NCBI GenBank assembly: GCA_903970125.1
Contig: CAJCHW010000098.1
Span: forward strand, 1 to 41,405
Direction of reading: 5' to 3'
DNA length: 41,405 nt
From: Chlamydiota bacterium
GTDB lineage: Bacteria > Actinomycetota > Thermoleophilia > Solirubrobacterales > Solirubrobacteraceae
The translations under genes were made by a program, and so were the position numbers. The notes below the pieces were generated by a model. The model ran no database searches and was not told where the DNA came from. It saw only the letters and a program-made list of their open reading frames with translations. This document shows, one piece after another, positions 16,150 to 23,419 of this stretch (positions are counted from its first letter, which is position 1; every line of letters begins with the position of its first letter).

Positions 16150-16994
16150 GTGAGCACGGGACTCCGGGTCTTGTGGGGTCGCAGTGGTGCAAGCGCTTGG
16201 GCCGCGCAGCCAGGCGCGCGGGGGCTCACCATGCGTTGGTTGTCGCGGCGCTTGTGCCTGGACTGGCGGCGTGCGAGTCCACGCAGGAAAAGAGCGCGCA
16301 GCTGGAACGCGCAGCCAAGGCGCACCCCGCCGCCCTGGGCCACAGCGGCCTGTCGATCACAAAAGCCAGCCACGACGTCCAGGTGCTGGCCACAGCGCTC
16401 CTGGCCAATGCCGAAGCCACAGCCGCAGTGGTCATCCTGCGTGACGACTCACCGTATGCGCTGCGTGACGTTCCGATTGCCATCACCGTGCGCGACGCTC
16501 AGGGGCGCGTGCTGTACCAGAACACCGGCGCTGGACTTTCGCAGTCACTCACCTCGGCGGCCTTGCTTGAGCCCGGGCTCCAGTTCAACTGGGTCGACGA
16601 TCAGGTGCAACTGCCCACAGGTGCGGGCAACGCATCATCCGGCGGCGGCGCCCAGGCGCGCGGCCTCTCAGTCCAAGCGCGCGTGGGCGAAGCGCCGGAG
16701 GTGCACGAACCAGCAGGCGCCCTGCCAAGGCTCGAAATCTCCCAGGTCCACTCGCTCGAAGATCAAGGCCTCGGCGAAGGTGCTGCGGGCACGCTGCGCA
16801 ACGCTTCCAGCGTCAGCCAGACCAACGTCGTCGTCTACGGCGTTGCTCGCCGTGCCGGGCGCATCGTGGCGGCGGGCCGAGCCGAGCTGCCGATGCTTTC
16901 GGCAGACGCTTCTGCTCAGTTCGAACTGTTCCTTGTCGGTGACGCCAAGGGTGCGACGCTCGCCCTGAGCGCTCCGCCAAGCACGTTCGGCTAG
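16146..16994 (+). CDS. Putative lipoprotein at the end of the first pst operon
   Basis: A 282-residue product whose GTG start overlaps the pstB1 stop (GTGA), so it belongs to the pst1 operon. The N-terminus is basic then hydrophobic and ends in a lipobox (GLAAC, about residues 39-43), indicating export and lipid anchoring. The mature protein is a predicted beta-rich domain: an early stretch (VVILRDDSPYALRDVPIAIT) and a second similar half (GTLRNASSVSQTNVVVYGVA) look like a duplicated FxLyD/DUF-type beta-sandwich that recalls proteins recognising surface or envelope ligands. The two halves are joined by a Gly/Ser-rich linker. It may assist the neighbouring Pst transporter; no function is known. 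Its stop shares CTAG with the stop of the convergent gene. Confidence 0.8.
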   Translation: MSEHGTPGLVGSQWCKRLGRAARRAGAHHALVVAALVPGLAACESTQEKSAQLERAAKAHPAALGHSGLSITKASHDVQVLATALLANAEATAAVVILRDDSPYALRDVPIAITVRDAQGRVLYQNTGAGLSQSLTSAALLEPGLQFNWVDDQVQLPTGAGNASSGGGAQARGLSVQARVGEAPEVHEPAGALPRLEISQVHSLEDQGLGEGAAGTLRNASSVSQTNVVVYGVARRAGRIVAAGRAELPMLSADASAQFELFLVGDAKGATLALSAPPSTFG

Positions 16995-17617
16995 TGGTGC
17001 TGCTTGAGTGTGATCCCCTCAAGGATGTGTGCCACGCGCTCGCAAGCATCGACGGCGGCCTCCAGCGACTCGAAGATGTCCTTCCAGCGGATGATCATCA
17101 TCGGGTCGATGCCACCCGCAAACAGCGAAGCAACGGCGTCGCGCTGCAGGCGGTCGCCCTCGTTCTCAAGACGGTGGATCTCGACGAGGTGCGGGCCTAG
17201 ATCCGTGCGCGTGCGCAGGCATCGCAGGGCACCCGCGATCTGCTCCGAAGCGCCGACGAGTACGTCGGCGAATCCCATCGCCTGCTCCATTGTCGCTTCC
17301 ACGCGGTACAGGCCCATCTGCGTGCCTGCCTGCTCGGCATAGTCGACCACGTCGTCCAGGGCTGTCGCGAGCGCGTGTCCGTCGCCGCCGTCGAAGGGCG
17401 CATGAACCCGCCGGCCGGCTGCGAGGCGGTGAAAGATGTCATGGGCGATGCGGTCACCCTCCTGCTCGCAGACCTTCAGGTCGCGCTCCAAGCCCGCGTG
17501 CTCGGGGAAGTCGGTCAGCAGCTCGCGCAACACCAGGGCGGCGCGCTGGATGTTGCGCGCCGATTCCTCCAAGAGGTCGGCGAGTGTGCGGTCGATGGAA
17601 CGGGAGATGATGGGCAT
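16991..17617 (-). CDS. DUF47 / PhoU-like helical protein
   Basis: A 208-residue all-helical protein that matches the DUF47 (Pit accessory, PhoU-like) family rather than PhoU itself. It begins IDRTLADLLEESARNIQRAA and contains ALDDVVDYAEQAG and RLENEGDRLQRDAVASLF. The acidic repeats E-x-E-G-D-R are the metal-binding helices shared with PhoU. Family members usually sit beside a Pit phosphate permease and modulate it; no pit gene is seen here, only pst genes. It is transcribed against the pst1 operon and its TAG overlaps the lipoprotein TAG. The 174 bp upstream hold only the terminator of pstS2. Confidence 0.88.
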   Translation of the reverse strand: MPIISRSIDRTLADLLEESARNIQRAALVLRELLTDFPEHAGLERDLKVCEQEGDRIAHDIFHRLAAGRRVHAPFDGGDGHALATALDDVVDYAEQAGTQMGLYRVEATMEQAMGFADVLVGASEQIAGALRCLRTRTDLGPHLVEIHRLENEGDRLQRDAVASLFAGGIDPMMIIRWKDIFESLEAAVDACERVAHILEGITLKQHH

Positions 17618-17717
17618 CGACGCGCAGCCTATCGCCGCAGGTCCGCTGGGTCAGCAGAGGCACAGGCGCAGCCACCTCGCACGCCGAACAAGCGAGCGCC
17701 GCAGACGCCAAAACGCA

Positions 17718-17754
17718 AAGGCCAGGCCCCACGCTCAACGTGGGGCCTGGCCTT
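17718..17754 (-). terminator. Strong hairpin downstream of pstS2
   Basis: A perfect 16-bp inverted repeat (AAGGCCAGGCCCCACG and its complement) separated by a 5-nt loop lies 37 bp after the stop of pstS2. On the minus strand the stem is followed by a short T-rich stretch (TTTGCGTTTT), which fits a rho-independent terminator for pstS2. The stem is symmetric enough to act on the plus strand too, but no plus-strand gene ends nearby. Confidence 0.85.
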
Positions 17755-17791
17755 GATGGCGATCGCTTCTGTCTTGTCGTACTTGACCGAG

Positions 17792-18817
17792 CTACAGCGA
17801 GTTCAGCGTGCTCCGGTCGCCCTTCAAGACAACCTTCGGTAGCGGCGCAAAATCAAGTGCCGCGCCGAAACCCTGTCCGGGTCCGATTGCATATTCGATG
17901 AACTTGGTCAGTTCTTCCTTCACTGTCGTGTTCGTGGGAACAATGCAGTAGGTGAACGTCGAGATCGGGTAGGCGATCTTGTACTTCTTGGACGGGTCAA
18001 CGATGTGCTCTTCGTTGTTCGCCGGCACCTTCTTGATCTGCGACGCGGCGTTTTCGATGTTCTTGATGTTGGGATACTCGAAGTTGCCCGCGCTGTTCTC
18101 GATCGCGGCAGCTCCAAGCTGGTGCGAGACCAGGTAGGAAGCGGCGACGTAGCCGATCGCACCGTTGGTTTCAAGGATCACGCTGGTGACGCCCGAGTTG
18201 CCCTTTGCGCCGACACCGGTGGGGAAGCTCACCGCAGTGGACGTTCCCACCTTCGTCGCCCATTCCTTGCTGATGTCCGAGAGGTAGTTGGTGAACGCGT
18301 AGGTATCCCCAGACCCATCGCTGCGGTAGACGACCGTGATCGGCGTGCTCGGCAGGCGTTCCTTGGGGTTGAGCTTCGCGATCGCGGGGTTGTTCCAGGT
18401 CGTGATCTGGCCGAGGTAGATCTCAGCGAGCACAGGACCCGACAGCCGCAGGTTGCGCACGCCTTGCAAATGGAAGCCGATGCCCGTGGCGGTCAACGCC
18501 CACGGGATCTCGTCACATCCGTTGCACGCGGTCTCCTGGGTCGAGGTCAGCGGCGCGTCGGAGGCGCCGAAATCGACGGCCCGTGCCGAGATCTGCGTGA
18601 TCCCCGCGCCGGATCCGACGGAGGCATACGTGACTTCGTCGCCGGTCTTGATCTTGAATCCGCCTATCCAATAGCCTTCGAGCAAGGGCGCAATCAGTGT
18701 TGAGCCGGCGCCCGTGATCGGGGCGGCAGCGGCCACAGCCGCGCCGCTGAAGAGCCCGGCCACCAGGCATGCGACCAGGGCCGAGGCGGCGAGGAGTGGG
18801 TGAGCTTTTCGTAGCAA
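17792..18817 (-). CDS. pstS: Phosphate ABC transporter substrate-binding protein PstS (copy 2)
   Basis: The TTG at 18817 is chosen because AAGGAGG lies 4 nt upstream and the signal peptide follows directly (MLRKAHPLLAASALVACLVA); the frame is open further but with no export signal at its start. The 341-residue product has the PstS phosphate loops GAGSTLIAPL, SVGSGAGI and RSDGSGDTYAFTNYL, and ends in the PstS-typical IEYAIGPGQGFGAALDFAPL. SALVAC could be read as a lipobox, but the hydrophobic stretch continues beyond it, so secretion or lipid anchoring is undecided. It is divergent from pstC2 across 191 bp, with two Pho-box-like repeats, and ends in a strong terminator, so it is transcribed alone. 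Confidence 0.93.
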   Translation of the reverse strand: MLRKAHPLLAASALVACLVAGLFSGAAVAAAAPITGAGSTLIAPLLEGYWIGGFKIKTGDEVTYASVGSGAGITQISARAVDFGASDAPLTSTQETACNGCDEIPWALTATGIGFHLQGVRNLRLSGPVLAEIYLGQITTWNNPAIAKLNPKERLPSTPITVVYRSDGSGDTYAFTNYLSDISKEWATKVGTSTAVSFPTGVGAKGNSGVTSVILETNGAIGYVAASYLVSHQLGAAAIENSAGNFEYPNIKNIENAASQIKKVPANNEEHIVDPSKKYKIAYPISTFTYCIVPTNTTVKEELTKFIEYAIGPGQGFGAALDFAPLPKVVLKGDRSTLNSL

Positions 18818-18821
18818 GGAT

Positions 18822-18828
18822 CCTCCTT
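18822..18828 (-). promoter_or_regulatory. Ribosome-binding site deciding the TTG start of pstS2
   Basis: AAGGAGG on the minus strand, 4 nt before the TTG at 18817. A near-consensus Shine-Dalgarno here, with no ATG or GTG nearby, supports a TTG start. Confidence 0.85.
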
Positions 18829-18876
18829 GGTGGGGTGATGTAGTCCAGCGGCGCGAGCATTCCACCAGGCCCCGGG

Positions 18877-18898
18877 TGCGCTGTGACAATTTTGTGAA
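18877..18898 (-). promoter_or_regulatory. Pho-box-like tandem repeat upstream of pstS2
   Basis: Minus-strand units TTCACAAAATT and GTCACAGCGCA, 11 bp apart and oriented toward pstS2, ending about 60 bp upstream of its start. They match the TTCACA-type direct repeats found before the other pst promoters here. Confidence 0.6.
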
Positions 18899-18943
18899 CG
18901 CGGGGATAACGCCTCGAACGCCCCGCCGTGGGCCTCACGTAGA

Positions 18944-18965
18944 CGAGTTGTGAAAATGTTGTGAA
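18944..18965 (-). promoter_or_regulatory. Second Pho-box-like repeat between pstS2 and pstC2
   Basis: Minus-strand units TTCACAACATT and TTCACAACTCG, 11 bp apart, the cleanest pair in the window. It lies 43 bp upstream of the pstC2 ATG but is oriented toward pstS2. It could serve either divergent promoter or both. Confidence 0.6.
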
Positions 18966-18968
18966 AGG

Positions 18969-19007
18969 CGGCCGGGAGGGCGCCGGCACTGCTTAGACTC
19001 CCGGCCG
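18969..19007 (+). other. Inverted repeat ending next to the pstC2 start
   Basis: Arms CGGCCGGGAG (18969-18978) and CTCCCGGCCG (18998-19007) are perfectly complementary over 10 bp, with a 19-nt loop. The right arm ends one base before the pstC2 ATG. If transcribed, the stem would cover the ribosome-binding region of pstC2, which has no other obvious Shine-Dalgarno. Confidence 0.5.
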
Positions 19008-19008
19008 G

Positions 19009-20025
19009 ATGAGCGGCGGATCCGGATCTCTTTCCCCGGCGCTCGGGCCTGCCGCGGCCGCCCGCGGCCCCTGGTCGGCGGGTCGGGCTCGAGGAACCAA
19101 GACCGATCGCTTCGGCGACGCATTGCTGAAAAGCCTCTGCGCGGCGGCGTCACTACTCGCCGTCGTGATCCTCGGCGCGATCTTCTACCAGGTCCTCGAT
19201 GGCGCGAGCGCCGCCTTCTCCCAGCTTGGTATCGGCTTCCTGGTCCACGAAGTCTGGCAGCCCAACTTTGGACACTTCGGCGCGGCCACATTCATCTACG
19301 GGACCGTGGTCGTTTCGCTCGTGACGATGGTGATCGCGGTTCCACTGGCGATCTCGATAGGCCTCTACCTGAGCACGACTGCGTCGGGCCGCGTGCGCAG
19401 CGTGGTCGGCCCGCTGGTCGAGATGCTGGCGGCGATCCCCAGCGTGATCCTCGGCTTCTGGGGGCTGATCGTGCTTGCGCCCTTCCTGCAAGCTCATGCC
19501 GAGCCGTTTCTACACAGCACGCTGGGCTTCTTGCCGCTTTTCGGCAAGGGCGAAACAACCGGCCTCGGCCTCTTTACTGCCAGCCTGATCCTGACGATCA
19601 TGGTGGTCCCGATCGTCGCTGCGATCAGCCGCGATCTTTTTCTGACCGTGCCCAAGGATCTGCAGGACGGGGCGATCGCGCTCGGGGCCACGCGCTGGGA
19701 GGTGGTGCGCGGCGTGATCCTGCCCTCCGCGGCCTCCGGCGTAGTCGCTGCGGCGTTTCTGGGCCTGGGCCGTGCGCTCGGCGAGGCAATCGCGACTTTG
19801 CAGGTCATCGGCGGCGGCAACTTCATTCACGCCTCGCTGTTCGGGACTGGCGGCACCCTGGCCAGCCGGATCGCCGAAGATGCGCTTGGGACGCCCTACG
19901 CGCTGCAGCTGTCGGCGGTGTTCTACCTGGGGGCGATTCTGCTCGCCATGGAGCTTGTGTTGAACCTGGCAGCACAAGCGATCATGCGACGCTTTGACGC
20001 GTTCAGCGCCGTGGCCGCGCGATGA
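19009..20025 (+). CDS. pstC: Phosphate ABC transporter permease PstC (copy 2)
   Basis: A 338-residue permease starting at ATG 19009. A polar N-terminal region of about 40 residues precedes the first helix (AAASLLAVVILGAIF). PstC features are the extracytoplasmic segment GFLVHEVWQPNFGHFGAATF, the motif LAAIPSVILGFWGL, the EAA loop ALGATRWEVVRGVILP and GRALGEAIATLQVIGG. It resembles PstC3 far more than PstC1. It is the first gene of the pstC2-A2-B2 operon, separated from its binding-protein gene, which is divergent. Its end overlaps pstA2 by 4 bp. Confidence 0.95.
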   Translation: MSGGSGSLSPALGPAAAARGPWSAGRARGTKTDRFGDALLKSLCAAASLLAVVILGAIFYQVLDGASAAFSQLGIGFLVHEVWQPNFGHFGAATFIYGTVVVSLVTMVIAVPLAISIGLYLSTTASGRVRSVVGPLVEMLAAIPSVILGFWGLIVLAPFLQAHAEPFLHSTLGFLPLFGKGETTGLGLFTASLILTIMVVPIVAAISRDLFLTVPKDLQDGAIALGATRWEVVRGVILPSAASGVVAAAFLGLGRALGEAIATLQVIGGGNFIHASLFGTGGTLASRIAEDALGTPYALQLSAVFYLGAILLAMELVLNLAAQAIMRRFDAFSAVAAR

Positions 20026-20999
20026 CCGAGCTTCCCCATCCCCCGGCCTCGTCAGCGGCCCCGCTCCAGCCGGCGGCCGACGATGCTCCCCCATTCGACC
20101 TGCTTGCTGGTCGGAGTTTTGACCCATCCGGGCCGCTGGATCCGACCGGTCATTTGCGCGGGCGCCAGCGCCTCAGTCGGATCATGCAAGCGATTCAGAC
20201 GGGCTCGGCGATAGTTGCTCTGGCGGTGCTCGCGATCGTGATCTACTCGGTCGCGGCACACGGGGCAGGCGCGCTGAGCGTGGGGTTTTTCACCCAGAGC
20301 CCTCCGGTGAACCCGGAAGGAGCGGGCGGGGGAATCGCGCCCGAGCTTGTGGGAACCGTGTTGTTGATGATCGTTGCCACCGCCATCGCGCTGCCCACGG
20401 GAATACTGATCGCGCTCTACTTGACTGAGTTTGCGCCGCCCAAGGTCGCAAGCGCGCTGCGCCTGATTCTCGATCTGCTCAACGGCGTCCCTACGATCCT
20501 GATCGGGCTCGTGCTGTTCGGTCTGCTGGTGGCCGGGCATGGGGAGACCGGCTTCTATGCCTCGCTGGCGCTTGCGATCATCATGCTGCCGCTGATAGCA
20601 CGAGCCGCTCAGGAGATGCTGCTTTTGGTCCCCACGGGGATGCGCGAAGCTGCTGACGCGCTGGGGGTCACCCGCTGGCGCACCGTGCGCGGCGTGGTAT
20701 TGCCAAGCGCGATCGGGGGCATCTTGACGGCGACCATACTCGCGGTCGCGCGTGCAGCAGGAGAGACCGCGCCGCTGATTCTGCTTTCCGATGTATTCGG
20801 TCGCGCGGTGACGTTCGGGATTTTTGGGCAGGCCCTGCCCAACATCCCGGTCTACATCCTTGAGGCCTCCGAGCAGGCCTCACGCTACGGCTTCGCCCGT
20901 GCTTGGGGCGCGGCGTTCGTGCTGCTGGCGTTCATCGCGCTGGCCAGCCTGGGCGGACGGGTGCTGATGGCGCGAAGTCGTGCAAAGCTTGTGCAATGA
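20022..20999 (+). CDS. pstA: Phosphate ABC transporter permease PstA (copy 2)
   Basis: A 325-residue permease; its ATG overlaps the pstC2 stop (ATGA). About 55 Pro/Ala-rich residues precede the first helix ([18 protein letters not shown]). The PstA signatures [19 protein letters not shown] loop [16 protein letters not shown] and [14 protein letters not shown] are all present. It forms the membrane channel with PstC2 and overlaps pstB2 by 4 bp. Confidence 0.95.
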   Translation: MTELPHPPASSAAPLQPAADDAPPFDLLAGRSFDPSGPLDPTGHLRGRQRLSRIMQAIQTGSAIVALAVLAIVIYSVAAHGAGALSVGFFTQSPPVNPEGAGGGIAPELVGTVLLMIVATAIALPTGILIALYLTEFAPPKVASALRLILDLLNGVPTILIGLVLFGLLVAGHGETGFYASLALAIIMLPLIARAAQEMLLLVPTGMREAADALGVTRWRTVRGVVLPSAIGGILTATILAVARAAGETAPLILLSDVFGRAVTFGIFGQALPNIPVYILEASEQASRYGFARAWGAAFVLLAFIALASLGGRVLMARSRAKLVQ

Positions 21000-22051
21000 A
21001 TCCGAACGTGACGCCACCATCGCAAAGCGCTTTCGGCGCCGTCGAGGCAGAGTTCGATGCGCTCACGTCGGGCGTCGCGGCGCTCAGTGCCAATGCTGAG
21101 ACCGCAACGCCGCCCGAGACCGCGTCGGCTGACGCCACACAGACCCAGCCGCACCCGAGCGGTGGCGCCAAACCGCGCATTCGTATCGGCAGTGCGCCGG
21201 TGCACGCGTCCGCGATGCAGTCCGCTGAGAGCGCCACGGTCGATGCGCTCTCGGGCGCAGGCCGCGCGGGCGCGGCACCGGCGCGAGAGTCGATCTTCGA
21301 CGTCCGCGAGATGTCCGTCTCCTACGGCACCAACACCGCGATCTCCGGGGTCACGATGCAAATACAGCGCAACATGATCACCGCGCTGATCGGCCCGTCG
21401 GGATGTGGCAAGTCCACCTTTCTGCGCAGCCTCAACCGTATGAATGACTCGGTAAAGGGCTTCTCGATCAGCGGGCAGGTCCTCTATCACGGCCACGACG
21501 TATACGCGGGCAGCGTGGACCCGGTTGAGGTACGCCGCCGCATCGGCATGGTATTCCAGCGCCCCAACCCCTTCCCCAAGTCGATCTACGACAACATCGC
21601 GTGGGCGCCACGTAACCTGCGCATGAAGGACGACCTCGACAGGCGTGTCGAGTACGCCCTGCGCGGCGCGGCACTGTGGGACGAGGTCAAAGACCGGTTG
21701 CACGCAAGCGCGCTGGGCCTCTCCGGCGGCCAGCAGCAGCGCCTGTGCATTGCGCGGGCGATCGCAATCGAACCGGACGTGCTGCTGCTTGACGAGCCTG
21801 CGTCGGCACTGGATCCGATCGCGACGCTTTCAATCGAGCAGCTGATGCAAACGCTGAAGCACCGCTACACGATTGTGATCGTCACACACAACATGCAGCA
21901 GGCTGCGCGGATCGCCGATCGCACCGCGTTCTTCAGCCTCGAGGCGACCAGCCGTGCAGGCGTGCTCGTGGAGTACGACGACACCGATGTGATCTTTACG
22001 CGGCCGCGTGACCCGCGGACCAGCGATTACGTGACCGGCCGCTTCGGCTGA
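20996..22051 (+). CDS. pstB: Phosphate ABC transporter ATPase PstB (copy 2), N-terminally extended
   Basis: The ATG at 20996 overlaps the pstA2 stop (ATGA), giving 351 residues; the open frame begins further upstream inside pstA2. An Ala/Thr/Pro-rich extension of about 95 residues with no recognisable domain precedes a complete PstB: Walker [11 protein letters not shown]-loop [15 protein letters not shown], signature [13 protein letters not shown], Walker [14 protein letters not shown] and [13 protein letters not shown]. The C-terminal part carries a small insertion around [16 protein letters not shown]. The last gene of the pst2 operon; 23 bp separate it from the convergent zinc-ribbon gene. 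Confidence 0.95.
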   Translation: MNPNVTPPSQSAFGAVEAEFDALTSGVAALSANAETATPPETASADATQTQPHPSGGAKPRIRIGSAPVHASAMQSAESATVDALSGAGRAGAAPARESIFDVREMSVSYGTNTAISGVTMQIQRNMITALIGPSGCGKSTFLRSLNRMNDSVKGFSISGQVLYHGHDVYAGSVDPVEVRRRIGMVFQRPNPFPKSIYDNIAWAPRNLRMKDDLDRRVEYALRGAALWDEVKDRLHASALGLSGGQQQRLCIARAIAIEPDVLLLDEPASALDPIATLSIEQLMQTLKHRYTIVIVTHNMQQAARIADRTAFFSLEATSRAGVLVEYDDTDVIFTRPRDPRTSDYVTGRFG

Positions 22052-22074
22052 GCCGCGCCGCGCTTGGAGCTCGG

Positions 22075-22434
22075 CTAGGCGCCGATCGCCTCGGTCGGGA
22101 CGTGGGTGAGCAACGGCCGCCCACACTGCCAGCAGAAGGCGGCGCCGCTGCTGTAAGGCGCCGCGCACGAAGGACACGCCCCGGCGCTCCTGGTTTCACC
22201 CATATGCAGGATCCGTTCGACCTCACTGAGCTCGCTGTCGGCCTCCTGCAGGGTGGCCGCTCGACTCACGAGGACATCGACGCGGACGTGGTTGCGGACG
22301 GCCATCTCGTAGGCGAGTCCGCCCAGATCCCACTGCAGCTCGGCCACGCGCGCGGTCAGCTCGTCGCGGCGACGGGCGAGGTCGAGCGTGACCGAATCGG
22401 ATGAGCTCGGGCTTGCGCCGGTAGGCGTCATCAC
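22075..22434 (-). CDS. Small coiled-coil protein with C-terminal zinc ribbon
   Basis: A 119-residue product; the GTG start overlaps the stop of the upstream gene (GTGA), with an ATG one codon in. A charged helical region (about 17-75) probably forms a coiled coil. The C-terminus is a zinc ribbon with CPSC (87-90) and CWQCG (101-105), in the spacing of its two neighbours' ribbons. No membrane segment is present, so it is probably cytoplasmic. It is cotranscribed with the membrane zinc-ribbon gene. Function unknown; an adaptor that pairs with the neighbouring ribbons is a guess. Confidence 0.75.
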   Translation of the reverse strand: MMTPTGASPSSSDSVTLDLARRRDELTARVAELQWDLGGLAYEMAVRNHVRVDVLVSRAATLQEADSELSEVERILHMGETRSAGACPSCAAPYSSGAAFCWQCGRPLLTHVPTEAIGA

Positions 22435-23210
22435 TTCTTCCCTTTGGAATTGGTGGAGCTTTCGCCGGATTCCGCTTCGTTTTCTTCACCGAAGAAGTGC
22501 CCCGTGAAGTGGCCGTGCTGGTAGCCGGCGCCGTGCCCCTTGGAGCCGATCTTCACCGTTGGGTTCGTAGGCTTTACGGCCGTCGCGGACGGCGCCTTTG
22601 AGGAACCCTTGGCGGTCGTCGTGGCGGCCTTCTTGGCCGGCGTGGCAGCGCTCGCGGCGGCCTGTTCGGTGCTCGCGGCGGCGCCGCTGCCTGCGCTTGA
22701 AACCACAGTCGGGATGTAGGTAGGGGTGGTCTTCGACGACGAGCCGTTGTCCAGCCTCCCGATCACGACCCCGACCCCCATCGCCAAAAGCAGCGTCGCG
22801 ATTCCCGCGATCAACGTGCCGTTGGGGCCGATCTGAAATCGGCTTCGCCGAGGGGGCTCCGCGGGCCCACCCGAGCCGGCCGCTGCCGGGGCACCCATGA
22901 GCACTGGGCGAGCGTGCGCGAGGCGCTGTCCACATTCCACGCAGTAGCGCTGGTCGGGAGCAGCGCCCGCCCCGCAGACAGGACAGCGATCAGCTCCCGA
23001 GGGCGCCAGCGACGGCGTGACCGTGACCGCGTGAGCCGGCGACGAGTCGGTGCCGACCACGGGCAGAGGTGCAGTCGTGCCCTCGTCGACCGCAATCCTG
23101 CCGGCGCCTTGCGCCGGAGCGCCGGTGGCGGGACCGGGCGGGATGCTCATGGGCGGGCCGGCGGAGTCCATTGTCTCGGTGGGTTTGCTCGCTTCCATTT
23201 CCTTGGGCAC
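22431..23210 (-). CDS. Zinc-ribbon membrane protein with Ser/Thr/Ala-rich outer part
   Basis: A 259-residue product with a GTG start at 23210 (ATGs at 23198 and 23171 are alternatives). A Pro-rich N-terminus is followed by a zinc ribbon, CPVC (76-79) and CVEC (90-93), then one membrane helix (about 129-151, LIAGIATLLLAMGVGVVIG). The remainder, rich in Ala, Ser, Thr and Lys with a His/Gly patch (GHGAGYQHGHFTGHFFG), is probably outside the cell. The ribbon shares DQRYCVECG with the divergent phosphoesterase-like protein, including 21 identical bases. A Pho-box-like repeat upstream is oriented toward this gene. Function unknown. Confidence 0.78.
   Translation of the reverse strand: MPKEMEASKPTETMDSAGPPMSIPPGPATGAPAQGAGRIAVDEGTTAPLPVVGTDSSPAHAVTVTPSLAPSGADRCPVCGAGAAPDQRYCVECGQRLAHARPVLMGAPAAAGSGGPAEPPRRSRFQIGPNGTLIAGIATLLLAMGVGVVIGRLDNGSSSKTTPTYIPTVVSSAGSGAAASTEQAAASAATPAKKAATTTAKGSSKAPSATAVKPTNPTVKIGSKGHGAGYQHGHFTGHFFGEENEAESGESSTNSKGKK
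22936..22956 (-). repeat. Inverted repeat shared with the divergent zinc-ribbon gene
   Basis: These 21 bp recur as an exact inverted copy at 23545-23565. Both encode the second half of a zinc ribbon (DQRYCVE) in the two divergent genes. This points to duplication of the ribbon module or gene conversion between the pair. Confidence 0.8.
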
Positions 23211-23341
23211 ACGCAGTCGTGTCCTGCTGGGTTTGCGGCTCGCGAAGGTGCGGTCGCGTGGGCACCGTAGACGGCGAAGCGTAGCAACGCCCAGGGCACG
23301 GTTGGCGTCATGTCGTGTCGAGTATCGGACGGCCGATCACT

Positions 23342-23363
23342 CCAGTTGTGAACAGACTGTTAC
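23342..23363 (-). promoter_or_regulatory. Pho-box-like repeat and dyad between divergent zinc-ribbon genes
   Basis: Minus-strand units GTAACAGTCTG and TTCACAACTGG are 11 bp apart, oriented toward the 23210 gene. The same region (23344-23367) is a near-perfect dyad: AGTTGTGAACAG, one spacer base, CTGTTACAACT, with a single extra G in the left arm. A direct-repeat regulator and a dimeric repressor would therefore read the site differently. Confidence 0.5.
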
Positions 23364-23383
23364 AACTTCGCAAAGCGGTTCGG

Positions 23384-23395
23384 TGTACCGGTACA
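23384..23395. promoter_or_regulatory. 12-bp perfect palindrome, possible operator
   Basis: TGTACCGGTACA is perfectly self-complementary and lies 24 bp before the ATG of the phosphoesterase-like gene, a normal place for an operator. No other copy was noticed in the window. Confidence 0.35.
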
Positions 23396-23419
23396 GTGCG
23401 CCGGGATACTTGGTGTGAC

